From Limosilactobacillus urinaemulieris (lineage in GTDB: Bacteria > Bacillota > Bacilli > Lactobacillales > Lactobacillaceae): a DNA stretch of 64,000 nucleotides. The notes under the pieces were generated by a model, which worked only from the letters and a program-made list of their open reading frames with translations, was not told the DNA's origin and did not search any database. Made by a program: the position numbers and the translations under genes. This document shows, in pieces, positions 51,704 through 60,641 of the stretch; the first letter of the stretch is position 1, and every line of letters begins with the position of its first letter. The stretch lies in assembly GCF_014838745.1 (NCBI RefSeq), contig NZ_JABUXR010000008.1:1-64000 (forward strand), given 5' to 3'.

Positions 51704-52720
51704 ATGATGAATAAATATATATTAGGCTGGCAAGATAGTGGAAAAAACAATGGTGGACTTAAGGCTAAATCAGATGTTGAATACATATTATCTAAAAAGG
51801 ATTTTAAGATAATTCCAGGGCCAAAAAGTAAATTAACTAAGTTACTATATCCATATATTTTGAATTATAAAAGTAAGACGTTAGAGAATAGCGTTGTATT
51901 AATTCAATATCCAACAGCTAAGGCTTTTCAAAGGAATGCAATTTTGCGTGGAATAAGAAAAGGAAAAAATATAAAGATTATTTTTTTAATTCACGACATT
52001 GATGCCTTAAGATTCATAAATGATAATAATCAGGAAAATAAGATAAAAGATGAAATTAATATTTTAAATCAGGCAGATGGTTTAATAGTATTAAATGATA
52101 TCTTATTAAAAAAATTAGAATTATTGGGAATTGATAAACCGATGGTTAGTATGGGAATTTGGGATTATCTAAATCCCGTTTCTTTGAAAGAAAAGGTTAA
52201 GTATGAAGAAAAAGTTTGTTATGCTGGTAACCTTTTAAAAGCAAAGTTCCTATCTAAATATAATCAAAAACACTTACTTAATGTTTTTGGACCTAATAGT
52301 TCCAATATGTCAAAAGCAGTTATTTACCATGGACAATTTTCACCTAATGAATTACCTGCTCAGTTAAATTACAATTTTGGTTTAGTATGGGACGGAGATA
52401 GTGTGGATACTTGTAGTGGTGACTATGGGATGTATTTGAAGTATAACGATCCTCATAAAGTATCATTGTATATTAGTAGTGGACTGCCTGTGATTATTTG
52501 GAAGGAAGCAGCTGTTGCAAAGTTTATACAGCAACATCATGCGGGGATCCTAATAGAAAGCTTGTCTGAAATTGATAAAGTTTTAAGTAAAATAAATCAA
52601 GATGATTATTATCAAATGAGAATGAACACGTTAAAACTTGCAAGACTTATGCGAAAAGGTTATTTCTTAGATAAATCAGTAAATAAATTATTAAATTTAA
52701 TGAAAGTAAGCGGAGAGTAG
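51704..52720 (+). CDS. Galactofuranosyltransferase-like protein 2
   Basis: A 338-residue paralogue of the protein at 47041-48051. Shared blocks are GGLKAKSDVEYIL, FLIHDIDALRF, GLIVLNDILLKKL, VCYAGNLLKAKFL, YHGQFSPNELPAQL, GLVWDGDSVDTCSGDYGMYLKYNDPHK and GLPVIIWKEAAVAKF. The C-terminal NTLKLARLMRKGYFLDKSV also aligns. The two enzymes may add Galf at different positions. Codon use is more AT-rich than glf, as are its neighbours. Confidence 0.82.
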   Translation: MMNKYILGWQDSGKNNGGLKAKSDVEYILSKKDFKIIPGPKSKLTKLLYPYILNYKSKTLENSVVLIQYPTAKAFQRNAILRGIRKGKNIKIIFLIHDIDALRFINDNNQENKIKDEINILNQADGLIVLNDILLKKLELLGIDKPMVSMGIWDYLNPVSLKEKVKYEEKVCYAGNLLKAKFLSKYNQKHLLNVFGPNSSNMSKAVIYHGQFSPNELPAQLNYNFGLVWDGDSVDTCSGDYGMYLKYNDPHKVSLYISSGLPVIIWKEAAVAKFIQQHHAGILIESLSEIDKVLSKINQDDYYQMRMNTLKLARLMRKGYFLDKSVNKLLNLMKVSGE

Positions 52721-52722
52721 TT

Positions 52723-53781
52723 ATGAAGCTTGGATTACAAAGATTACATTACATTGATGTTCTTAACTGCATAGCAATAATTTTTGTATTGTTGCTTCAT
52801 TCGTCCCAATTGGCTCATTTCGGTACTTTAAAAGACTCTAATTTTATTATTACCGAAATTATGCAGTGCCTTTTTATACCAGCAGTGTATATATTCTTTA
52901 TGAATTCTGGAGCAACTCTGCTAGATTATCGTGATAAATACGATACAAAAACATTTTACAAGAAAAGATTAAAAAGAGTATTAATACCTTTTTTGTTTTG
53001 GTCCGCCTTTTATTACTTGTTTAACAGTAGGTTTCATTCTTTTCCTGGACCGATTTTTCAAGAAAATATAGGAATCAAGAACTTTCTAGAACAATTTTTA
53101 AATAATAATATTAATAATCTGTTTTGGTTCTTTTATTCAATTATTGCCTTGTATGTAGTTACGCCAGTATTCTCGGTATTAGCTAAGGAACACCGCAATG
53201 TTCTGTTTGGTATGGTTGTAATTTATTTTATTTTTACGGACTTACTGACCTATCTAGGGAAGCTTATTAATATAAACTTCTTAACAAAATTTATTGATCA
53301 ACCACTTCTTACTTCTAGTTTTTTGGGTTATTTTATTATTGGCTATTTAATTAAAGAAAATTACTTTAATCGAAGACATGAAAATATTTTGATTTTAGTT
53401 GGATTTTTGTGTTTATTATTAAATATCCTAAATGTTTTAACCGGTTTAAAATACTCTTTTCTTGGGAACGTTGGGCCGTTTCTATATTCAGTTGGATTAT
53501 ATATTTTAATTAAACGACTTGTTAATCATACTAATTATAGTTATAAAATAGCTCAGTGGCTTTCAGGGTCAAGTTTAGGTATTTATATTCTTCATCCAAT
53601 TTTTTATGCTATTTTTGATAAACTGATTTATAAAACCTCAGCTGGTAATTGGAAAGACTATTTAATTACGTTAAACAGTCCTCTTCATATTTTCCTAATG
53701 CCGTTTGTGGTATATATTGTTATTGCTATTCCACTTCACTATTTAAAGAGGTTGAAATTGGTTAAGACTATCATTCCTTAA
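52723..53781 (+). CDS. Acyltransferase 3 family membrane protein
   Basis: A 352-residue integral membrane O-acyltransferase with about ten helices. The family start LHYIDVLNCIAIIFVLLLHSSQLA contains the expected His about 20 residues after the D of IDVLN. The segment KRLKRVLIPFLFWSAFYYL is also typical. It likely acetylates or acylates the polysaccharide. It starts two bases after the preceding transferase and ends the tightly packed transferase run. Confidence 0.87.
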   Translation: MKLGLQRLHYIDVLNCIAIIFVLLLHSSQLAHFGTLKDSNFIITEIMQCLFIPAVYIFFMNSGATLLDYRDKYDTKTFYKKRLKRVLIPFLFWSAFYYLFNSRFHSFPGPIFQENIGIKNFLEQFLNNNINNLFWFFYSIIALYVVTPVFSVLAKEHRNVLFGMVVIYFIFTDLLTYLGKLININFLTKFIDQPLLTSSFLGYFIIGYLIKENYFNRRHENILILVGFLCLLLNILNVLTGLKYSFLGNVGPFLYSVGLYILIKRLVNHTNYSYKIAQWLSGSSLGIYILHPIFYAIFDKLIYKTSAGNWKDYLITLNSPLHIFLMPFVVYIVIAIPLHYLKRLKLVKTIIP

Positions 53782-53906
53782 TTGAATATATTACAAAGTT
53801 ATGTCTTTTAATTACTTTTTATTGACAAATAATAAAATTAATTAAAAGACATTTTTTTATGTGCTAAGATATCATGTAGTCTTATGTCTAAGGGGAGAAA
53901 TATCTT

Positions 53907-55517
53907 ATGCAAGAAAAGAAGCATTATAAGTTATATAAGAGTGGCAAACAGTGGCTATGCATGGCAATTGCGATCACTTCCGTCACACTTGGTATGAGTT
54001 TTGCTTCAAATGCGCAAGCTGATACTGATGTTCAACCACAAGCTAATCAAACAGCTGTAGTAACATCAGCTTCAACAAGTTCAACCAATGTGGAATCTAG
54101 CACTGTTAGTGCAGATTCTCAATCAGCAACAGTAGAAGTTGCAGAAAACACTAACGATAACAATTCAACAAGTAACGTAACAACAAATGAGAATAGTTCA
54201 GTAGCTATTAATGATAATAGTTATGCCATTGCCGCAACTAGTGCTAAGGCTGCTGCAGCTACAGTAACTACTCCAGAAAATGGCTGGAACAGTAATCACA
54301 CTGCTTTCTATCAAAATGGTCAAACTGCCAATGGTTATGTTCAAACTGATGATGGCAATTACTATATGTTTAAGAATGGTGTTCGCCAAAGCGGTGTTCA
54401 GAAGTGGATGGGAACTTATTACTACTTTGATCCATCAAGCTATTTGCGAGTAGATAATGATTACCGTGAACAGGTATGGCAAGATGGTACGCATAATTGG
54501 TACATGTTTGGCAATGATGGTCGAATTGTTAGCGGCTTATATAATTGGCAAGGTAGTACCTACTACTTTGATCCAAGTAGCTACCTTCGAGTAGATAATG
54601 ACTACCGTTCAACTGAGGTTGATGGTCGAGGAGTATTACTCGGTAGTAACGGAGTTGCCTTAACCGGAGTACAAAAGTGGATGGGGAGTTATTACTACTT
54701 TGATCCAGTAACTAAGCTGCGGGTTGATAATGATTATCGTTCAACTGAAGCAGATGGCCGGGGAGTATTACTCGGCAGTAACGGAATTACCTTGACTGGG
54801 GTACAAAAATGGATGGGAACCTATTATTATTTTGATCCAGTAACAAGACTGCGGGTTGATAATAATTACGTTCAATCTCAATGGGGCTTATGGTATATGT
54901 TTGGTGATGGCGGTCGAATTGTCACTGGTGTATACAATTGGCAAGGCAGTTTGTATTACTTTAACCCATCAAGTTATTTGAAAGAAACTAATACTTATGT
55001 CTATGCAGGTGGTAAGTCTTACTGGGCTGATGAAAATGGGATTTTGTCAGAAATTACTGATGCACATTCAGCTTTCCTAGCAAGCATTAAGGAAGCTGCT
55101 CAGGCAGGTTGGAAACAGTTTGGAGTTTTACCTTCAGTCACGGCAGCACAAGCCATTTTAGAGAGTGATTGGGGACAATCAGCATTAGCAACTCAAGGAC
55201 ATAATTTATTTGGGATTAAAGGAAATTATAATGGCCAATCGATTATAATGAGAACGGCTGAATATGGTTCTAATGGTTATTATTATATTAATGATGCTTT
55301 TAGAAAGTATCCAAGTAATTATGAGAGTGTTGTTGATCATGGACGTTTTCTTGCCTCAAATAGCCGATATAATAACTTACTTTGGCAAAAAGATTACCAT
55401 GTTGTAACTGCTGATCTTCAGGCAGATGGTTATGCTACAGCACCAACATATGCTAGTCCTTTGAATCGAGTAATTGAAACTTATGATCTTACCGGTTGGG
55501 ATCAAGAAGTTTTCTAG
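53907..55517 (+). CDS. Wall-binding glucosaminidase with KxYKxGKxW signal (GH73)
   Basis: A 536-residue secreted peptidoglycan hydrolase. A KxYKxGKxW signal (KLYKSGKQW, residues 8-16; cleavage near NAQA) is followed by a Ser/Thr/Asn-rich linker to about residue 125. Then come YG-type wall-binding repeats (units such as GVQKWMGTYYYFDPSSYL and WYMFGNDGRIVSGLYNW) to about 380, and a C-terminal GH73 glucosaminidase domain (about 390-536). The likely catalytic Glu419 is in AILESDWGQS. Bases 53928-54740 are identical to 58647-59459 in the NlpC/P60 paralogue. A terminator follows. Confidence 0.88.
   Translation: MQEKKHYKLYKSGKQWLCMAIAITSVTLGMSFASNAQADTDVQPQANQTAVVTSASTSSTNVESSTVSADSQSATVEVAENTNDNNSTSNVTTNENSSVAINDNSYAIAATSAKAAAATVTTPENGWNSNHTAFYQNGQTANGYVQTDDGNYYMFKNGVRQSGVQKWMGTYYYFDPSSYLRVDNDYREQVWQDGTHNWYMFGNDGRIVSGLYNWQGSTYYFDPSSYLRVDNDYRSTEVDGRGVLLGSNGVALTGVQKWMGSYYYFDPVTKLRVDNDYRSTEADGRGVLLGSNGITLTGVQKWMGTYYYFDPVTRLRVDNNYVQSQWGLWYMFGDGGRIVTGVYNWQGSLYYFNPSSYLKETNTYVYAGGKSYWADENGILSEITDAHSAFLASIKEAAQAGWKQFGVLPSVTAAQAILESDWGQSALATQGHNLFGIKGNYNGQSIIMRTAEYGSNGYYYINDAFRKYPSNYESVVDHGRFLASNSRYNNLLWQKDYHVVTADLQADGYATAPTYASPLNRVIETYDLTGWDQEVF
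53928..54740 (+). repeat. 813-bp direct repeat, copy 1
   Basis: It covers the signal, linker and first repeat units of the GH73 protein. I found no mismatch to 58647-59459 when reading both. The copies diverge sharply on each side (TATAAG against TTCAAG at the start; TCAACT against CAGTCC at the end). Confidence 0.9.
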
Positions 55518-55522
55518 AAAAT

Positions 55523-55554
55523 AAAAAAGCTTTGTTGAAAAACAAAGCTTTTTT
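55523..55554 (+). terminator. Intrinsic terminator
   Basis: AAAAAAGCTTTG pairs with CAAAGCTTTTTT around an 8-base loop. Confidence 0.85.
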
Positions 55555-55621
55555 ATTTAGGATTTGGTATGATATTGAGTGTAAGAATAAGAAAGTACTA
55601 ATACGGAGGCATTTAGTTGTT

Positions 55622-57400
55622 ATGAAAAAACACTTTAAACTTTATAAAGCAGGGAAACTTTGGCTAACAGCAGCAATTTCTGTTTTAGGTATTGCAGCTA
55701 CTAGTACTGTGGCTAATGCTCAAACAAAAGTTACAAATTATGCTGCTACTGAAGCTATGGTTGCAGCTCAACCAGCTAACGAAAATAATAATGTAAAATC
55801 TAATGCATCTCAAAATTCTGAAACTGCAACAAGTAGTCATGTTAATTCTGCAGATAAGACTGTTACAAGTAGTGCACCTGCTTCACCAACTTCAGCTACT
55901 AAATCAGAAGCACCCGCAAATCCGAGTCAAACAACAATTTCTAAAGATCCAACAAGTGATACTTCAAAGACTGATGAAGATACCAATAAACTTGTTAAAA
56001 AGGATGATGGTAAGTATTATGTAAATAATCAACTCGCCAACGGTCTGCTTCCAAATGGAACCTCAAAGTCGTATTTTAAAGATGGAGTCATGCAAACCGG
56101 AGTACAAGAGATTGATGGTAAGTTATATAACTTCAATGATAAAGGTTATCTCAGTAGCGGGTATGTCTCAGGCAAGGGTTACTTTGGTGATAATGGTCAA
56201 TTAATTTCATCTAAAGAATTATTCCAACAAAAAAATGGTAAGTGGTATTACAAAGGTAATATTGCACAAAATAAGGTCGACTTTGATGGTAGTTCTTATT
56301 ATTTCAAAGATGGTGAAAAACAAACTGGTATTATTTCAATAAATGGTACTAATTACTATTTTGATCCAAATAACCAAGGTAAATTAGGTACTGGCTATGT
56401 GCAACAAGATGGCAAATGGTATTACTTTGGTAAGGATGGTAAGCAAGTATCTGTTGATGCCTTAGTAGTTCAAAACGATAAGTACTACTACCAAGGGAAA
56501 GTTGCTAACGGTTATATTACAACTAAGAATGGAGCATATTACTTTAAAGACGGAGTTAAGCAGACCGGAATAATTGATGCTGATAATGGCATGAAGTATT
56601 ACATGAATAAGGATGGTCAAGGAATTACCGGATATGTTCAGGACAAAAATGGTAATTACTACATGTTTGACGAAGGTGGTAAGGTTGTTTCTGGTGCCTA
56701 CAATTGGCAAGGAAGTATCTATTACTTTGATCCAGTTACTCATTTACGGGTAGATAACACTTATGTAGCGACTGAAAAAGATGGCCGTGGATTGCTGCTT
56801 GGAAAGAATGGTATTGCTCTAAGTGGTGTTTATCTATGGTATGGTTCATACTATGCTTTTGATTATAAGACTCATTTGCGAGTAGATAATAATTTCTTTA
56901 CTGCACAATGGGGGTTACAATACTACTTCAAGGATAATGGTCAAATTGCTTCTGGATTAACTAATATTAATGGTGATATGTACTACTTCGATCCCTCTAG
57001 CTTCTTAATGGTCAAGAATAACTATATCGCTACACAAAGAGATGGTCGTGGGGTACTTCTTGGTAATGATGGTAAGGCTTTGACTGGTGTACAAAAGTGG
57101 ATGGGAACATTCTATTACTTTGACCCAACCACTTACCTTCGAGTAGATAATGATTATCGTGAACAAGTATGGCAAGATGGCACTCACGATTGGTACATGT
57201 TTGGTAATAATGGTCAGATTATTTCAGGCTTTTACAATTGGCAAGGTAGTTTATACTACTTTAACCCAGTGACATATTTAAAAGTTACAAACCACTATAT
57301 TAGAAACACTAATGGTGTTATTTACCAAGCCAACAAGGATGGGCAATTAACGCAGGTACCTAGTTATATGTATGATTACATTTTGAAGTACTTCTTCTAA
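55622..57400 (+). CDS. Wall-binding repeat protein without catalytic domain (KxYKxGKxW signal)
   Basis: A 592-residue secreted protein. Signal KLYKAGKLW (residues 5-13), cleavage near VANAQ, then a Ser/Thr/Pro/Lys-rich linker to about 125. The rest to near residue 585 is YG-type repeats. The first half is degenerate (YYFKDGVKQTG, KWYYFGKDGK, like choline/glucan-binding repeats); the second half is the WMGTFYYFDP type shared with the neighbouring wall proteins. It ends in VPSYMYDYILKYFF with no enzyme domain and no LPXTG. It may be a wall spacer, adhesin or competitor for the same ligand. ATG 55622 follows GGAGG. Confidence 0.83.
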   Translation: MKKHFKLYKAGKLWLTAAISVLGIAATSTVANAQTKVTNYAATEAMVAAQPANENNNVKSNASQNSETATSSHVNSADKTVTSSAPASPTSATKSEAPANPSQTTISKDPTSDTSKTDEDTNKLVKKDDGKYYVNNQLANGLLPNGTSKSYFKDGVMQTGVQEIDGKLYNFNDKGYLSSGYVSGKGYFGDNGQLISSKELFQQKNGKWYYKGNIAQNKVDFDGSSYYFKDGEKQTGIISINGTNYYFDPNNQGKLGTGYVQQDGKWYYFGKDGKQVSVDALVVQNDKYYYQGKVANGYITTKNGAYYFKDGVKQTGIIDADNGMKYYMNKDGQGITGYVQDKNGNYYMFDEGGKVVSGAYNWQGSIYYFDPVTHLRVDNTYVATEKDGRGLLLGKNGIALSGVYLWYGSYYAFDYKTHLRVDNNFFTAQWGLQYYFKDNGQIASGLTNINGDMYYFDPSSFLMVKNNYIATQRDGRGVLLGNDGKALTGVQKWMGTFYYFDPTTYLRVDNDYREQVWQDGTHDWYMFGNNGQIISGFYNWQGSLYYFNPVTYLKVTNHYIRNTNGVIYQANKDGQLTQVPSYMYDYILKYFF

Positions 57401-57408
57401 AAAAGTAG

Positions 57409-57447
57409 AATCTCTCTAAGCCACGATAAAAGCCTAGAGAGATTTTT
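57409..57447 (+). terminator. Intrinsic terminator
   Basis: AATCTCTCTA pairs exactly with TAGAGAGATT, followed by a T-run. Confidence 0.8.
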
Positions 57448-57477
57448 ATTATAGATTGTATTGTTTGGAGACAGAAA

Positions 57478-58476
57478 ATGACAAAAGAAAAGTTATTGAG
57501 TATAATTATTCCGAATTATAATAGCGGGGAATTATTAAGAGAATGTGTAACTAGTATTACTAGTAATATGAATAAAGACGTTGAAGTATTAGTAATAGAC
57601 GATGGTTCTACAGATAACTCTATAGATAGAATTAAAGAATTTAGTAACACTATCAGGATAATTAAACAATCTAATAATGGTGTTTCAAGTGCTAGAAATC
57701 GAGGCTTAAAAGAAGCTGTTGGTAAATACGTAATGTTTGTTGATGCAGATGATACATTAAATCAAGAGTGGAGTGATGTGGTACTTCAGGAAATACGTAA
57801 GGATAAAGATTTAATAATATTTAACTATACGAAAGGGGATAGTAAAGTAAAGATAATTGATGTCTGCAAATTATTAGAAGGTAAGCAATTAAAGAAATAT
57901 AAATGTAAGATGTTAAAACTTCCTACATTAAATATGACTGTTTGGGGTAAGCTTTTTAAGCGCTCAATTATAACTACTAATAAAATTTCGTTTGATAGGC
58001 GTTTAACGCTGGCAGAAGATGGAGACTTTATGCTTCAATTTTTGCTAAAGGTTAATTCAATTTTATTAAATAACTACGTGCTCTATAACTATAGGAATAA
58101 TAATAGTTCTACAATGAGAACATTTGATAATAATAAGGTTAGTAATTATTTGCTAGCCATGAAAGTTTCAAATACTAGATTGACTTCAAGTAGTTACTTG
58201 AGAAAAGCATTTAATTTTTATATTCTAATGCATCTTAATATAATGATGGTTCATGAAGTCTTTGATATTGACAATAATATAGATTATTTAGCAAGCAGAA
58301 GGAAACTAAAGCAAATTTTACAAACTGATATAATCAGTAGAGCTTTACAAAAAGTAAAAATAAGTGATTGTAAAGAGAAACAAACAATACCAATTATATT
58401 GTTAAAGTTGAAATTGTATGATATTGCAGGTTTAGCTTTTCGATTACGTTCGAAGCAAAATCATAAAAAAATCTAA
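57478..58476 (+). CDS. Family 2 glycosyltransferase
   Basis: A 332-residue GT-A fold glycosyltransferase: LSIIIPNYNSGELLRECVTSI, VLVIDDGSTDNS, NGVSSARNRGLKEAVGKYVMFVDADDTL (DxD), then LAEDGDFMLQFLL with the acceptor-side ED. The C-terminal third is basic and AT-rich. It sits between two wall-protein genes, away from the main transferase run, and might glycosylate either the polysaccharide or the neighbouring Ser-rich wall proteins; the latter is speculation. Confidence 0.88.
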   Translation: MTKEKLLSIIIPNYNSGELLRECVTSITSNMNKDVEVLVIDDGSTDNSIDRIKEFSNTIRIIKQSNNGVSSARNRGLKEAVGKYVMFVDADDTLNQEWSDVVLQEIRKDKDLIIFNYTKGDSKVKIIDVCKLLEGKQLKKYKCKMLKLPTLNMTVWGKLFKRSIITTNKISFDRRLTLAEDGDFMLQFLLKVNSILLNNYVLYNYRNNNSSTMRTFDNNKVSNYLLAMKVSNTRLTSSSYLRKAFNFYILMHLNIMMVHEVFDIDNNIDYLASRRKLKQILQTDIISRALQKVKISDCKEKQTIPIILLKLKLYDIAGLAFRLRSKQNHKKI

Positions 58477-58625
58477 GAAATTAAATTTCAAAAGTATTAC
58501 AAAAAAGTTTCATACATTATCATTAGTTAACATATAGTCCTAATCTGTTCTAATTCTTTTTCTTTGTAGTATATTGGAAAATGTAAATTTTATTAAAGAA
58601 CTGAAAGGGCTGTATTAAAAAGAAT

Positions 58626-59981
58626 ATGAATACCAAGAAACATTTCAAGTTATATAAGAGTGGCAAACAGTGGCTATGCATGGCAATTGCGATCACTTCC
58701 GTCACACTTGGTATGAGTTTTGCTTCAAATGCGCAAGCTGATACTGATGTTCAACCACAAGCTAATCAAACAGCTGTAGTAACATCAGCTTCAACAAGTT
58801 CAACCAATGTGGAATCTAGCACTGTTAGTGCAGATTCTCAATCAGCAACAGTAGAAGTTGCAGAAAACACTAACGATAACAATTCAACAAGTAACGTAAC
58901 AACAAATGAGAATAGTTCAGTAGCTATTAATGATAATAGTTATGCCATTGCCGCAACTAGTGCTAAGGCTGCTGCAGCTACAGTAACTACTCCAGAAAAT
59001 GGCTGGAACAGTAATCACACTGCTTTCTATCAAAATGGTCAAACTGCCAATGGTTATGTTCAAACTGATGATGGCAATTACTATATGTTTAAGAATGGTG
59101 TTCGCCAAAGCGGTGTTCAGAAGTGGATGGGAACTTATTACTACTTTGATCCATCAAGCTATTTGCGAGTAGATAATGATTACCGTGAACAGGTATGGCA
59201 AGATGGTACGCATAATTGGTACATGTTTGGCAATGATGGTCGAATTGTTAGCGGCTTATATAATTGGCAAGGTAGTACCTACTACTTTGATCCAAGTAGC
59301 TACCTTCGAGTAGATAATGACTACCGTTCAACTGAGGTTGATGGTCGAGGAGTATTACTCGGTAGTAACGGAGTTGCCTTAACCGGAGTACAAAAGTGGA
59401 TGGGGAGTTATTACTACTTTGATCCAGTAACTAAGCTGCGGGTTGATAATGATTATCGTCAGTCCCAATGGGGTAGTTGGTACATGTTCGGTAATGATGG
59501 TCGGGCAGTGTCAGGCTTATACAACTGGCAAGAAAGTTTATACTATTTTGATCCGGTAACCTATTTAAAGGATACCAATACCGAAGTTACTGTAAATGGT
59601 CAAAAATATAAGTTAGATAGTAACGGAATTGCAACTGCGGAAAACGATGGTGTTAATCGTGCTTTGTCAATGCAAGGTACTCCATATGTTTGGGGTGGAA
59701 ACAGGCCTGGTGGTTTTGATTGTTCTGGACTAGTGCAGTGGGCCTTTAATTTAGGATCAAACTACCGGACTACTTACCAACAACAAACATTGGGTACTCA
59801 CCATTATGATGTTTATAATGCTCCTAAGGGTGCACTATTATTCTTTGGTAGTGACAGTGCTCCGTATCATGTAGCTATTTCTCTCGGTAATGGTTCATAT
59901 GTTCATGCTCCAGAACCCGGTGATGTTGTAAAGATTGGTTATACTAAATACTTTACTGCTAGTTACTATGTCGTTTTATAA
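58626..59981 (+). CDS. Wall-binding NlpC/P60 endopeptidase with KxYKxGKxW signal
   Basis: A 451-residue secreted peptidoglycan peptidase. The N-terminal about 278 residues (signal, linker, repeats) match the GH73 protein at 53907 essentially perfectly. After a last YG-type unit (SLYYFDPVTYLKDTN) an NlpC/P60 domain occupies about 340-451. The catalytic Cys366 is in FDCSGLVQW, His415 in YHVAISLG, and the third polar residue is probably His427 in YVHAPE. It should cut stem peptides. ATG 58626 is used; the first six residues differ from the GH73 copy. Confidence 0.9.
   Translation: MNTKKHFKLYKSGKQWLCMAIAITSVTLGMSFASNAQADTDVQPQANQTAVVTSASTSSTNVESSTVSADSQSATVEVAENTNDNNSTSNVTTNENSSVAINDNSYAIAATSAKAAAATVTTPENGWNSNHTAFYQNGQTANGYVQTDDGNYYMFKNGVRQSGVQKWMGTYYYFDPSSYLRVDNDYREQVWQDGTHNWYMFGNDGRIVSGLYNWQGSTYYFDPSSYLRVDNDYRSTEVDGRGVLLGSNGVALTGVQKWMGSYYYFDPVTKLRVDNDYRQSQWGSWYMFGNDGRAVSGLYNWQESLYYFDPVTYLKDTNTEVTVNGQKYKLDSNGIATAENDGVNRALSMQGTPYVWGGNRPGGFDCSGLVQWAFNLGSNYRTTYQQQTLGTHHYDVYNAPKGALLFFGSDSAPYHVAISLGNGSYVHAPEPGDVVKIGYTKYFTASYYVVL
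58647..59459 (+). repeat. 813-bp direct repeat, copy 2
   Basis: Identical, as far as I can read, to 53928-54740, an offset of 4719 bases. It includes silent sites, which points to very recent duplication or gene conversion. Confidence 0.9.
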
Positions 59982-59988
59982 TAACTGG

Positions 59989-60017
59989 TTAATAGTATAG
60001 ATGTAATTTGGTATAAT
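59989..60017 (+). promoter_or_regulatory. Promoter of the lipoprotein gene
   Basis: TATAAT at 60012-60017 with TTAATA 17 bases upstream, and the ATG 36 bases downstream. Confidence 0.65.
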
Positions 60018-60052
60018 ATAATTACTATCAAAATTTAAGGAGCGCAGATTAT

Positions 60053-60571
60053 ATGATCAAAAAATTTATGACAACAGTTTTGGCTGGGACTTTAATGTTA
60101 ACCTTAGCTGCTTGCGGTAACTCAAAGAGTGCTTCTTCTAGTTCAAGTAGTTCTTCATCAACAACTACTAAGGCAGTTAAAGAGGTTAAGCACCATTCAA
60201 AGAAGAATTCATCATCAGCTAAAAACAATAATAAAGCAAAAAATTCAAGTAGTGATGATTCAACAACAACTACTTCAAAGGTTGCAGGATCAAATTATAG
60301 TGTAACTTCTTCCCAATCAAAGGGTGTCGTTAATAATGAATCATCATCTTCTCAGATGACAATGACTGCTCAAGATGCTAAGAATATTGTAAAAGAACAT
60401 ATCGGTAATCAACTTAATAATGCGGGAATTGCAGGTCAACCCAAGCCTAATGTTCCAACAGCAAGTGAAGTTGATGGATATACAGCTGTGCAAAATGGTA
60501 CAAACAATTGGACAGTCAGTGGTAATGGACACATCTATCATGTAACCACTACTTCAGTAACAGGAAATTAA
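60053..60571 (+). CDS. Ser/Lys-rich lipoprotein of unknown function
   Basis: A 172-residue protein with a lipoprotein signal: MIKKFMTTVLAGTLMLTLAAC, lipobox LAAC with Cys21. Residues 22-110 are a low-complexity Ser/Lys/Asn/Thr region, basic enough to contact wall polymers. A small C-terminal domain (about 115-172: MTAQDAKNIVKEHI ... GYTAVQNGTNNWTVSGNGHIYHVT) resembles PepSY-like or similar lipoprotein domains, but I cannot name it. It is placed between two wall-hydrolase genes, so an envelope role is likely. Confidence 0.75.
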   Translation: MIKKFMTTVLAGTLMLTLAACGNSKSASSSSSSSSSTTTKAVKEVKHHSKKNSSSAKNNNKAKNSSSDDSTTTTSKVAGSNYSVTSSQSKGVVNNESSSSQMTMTAQDAKNIVKEHIGNQLNNAGIAGQPKPNVPTASEVDGYTAVQNGTNNWTVSGNGHIYHVTTTSVTGN

Positions 60572-60580
60572 TTATTACTA

Positions 60581-60616
60581 TGACCTTTCTCTTTAATTAA
60601 GATGAGAGGTCATCTT
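60581..60616 (+). terminator. Hairpin terminator
   Basis: TGACCT-xx-CTC pairs with GAG-AGGTCA, followed by a T-rich tail. Confidence 0.6.
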
Positions 60617-60641
60617 TATATAAAAGAGGTACTAAACGATA

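Noticed and set aside
54198-54389. Minus-strand frame repeated at 58917-59108
   Set aside because: It is identical in both places only because the underlying 813-bp coding repeat is identical; it has no ribosome-binding site.
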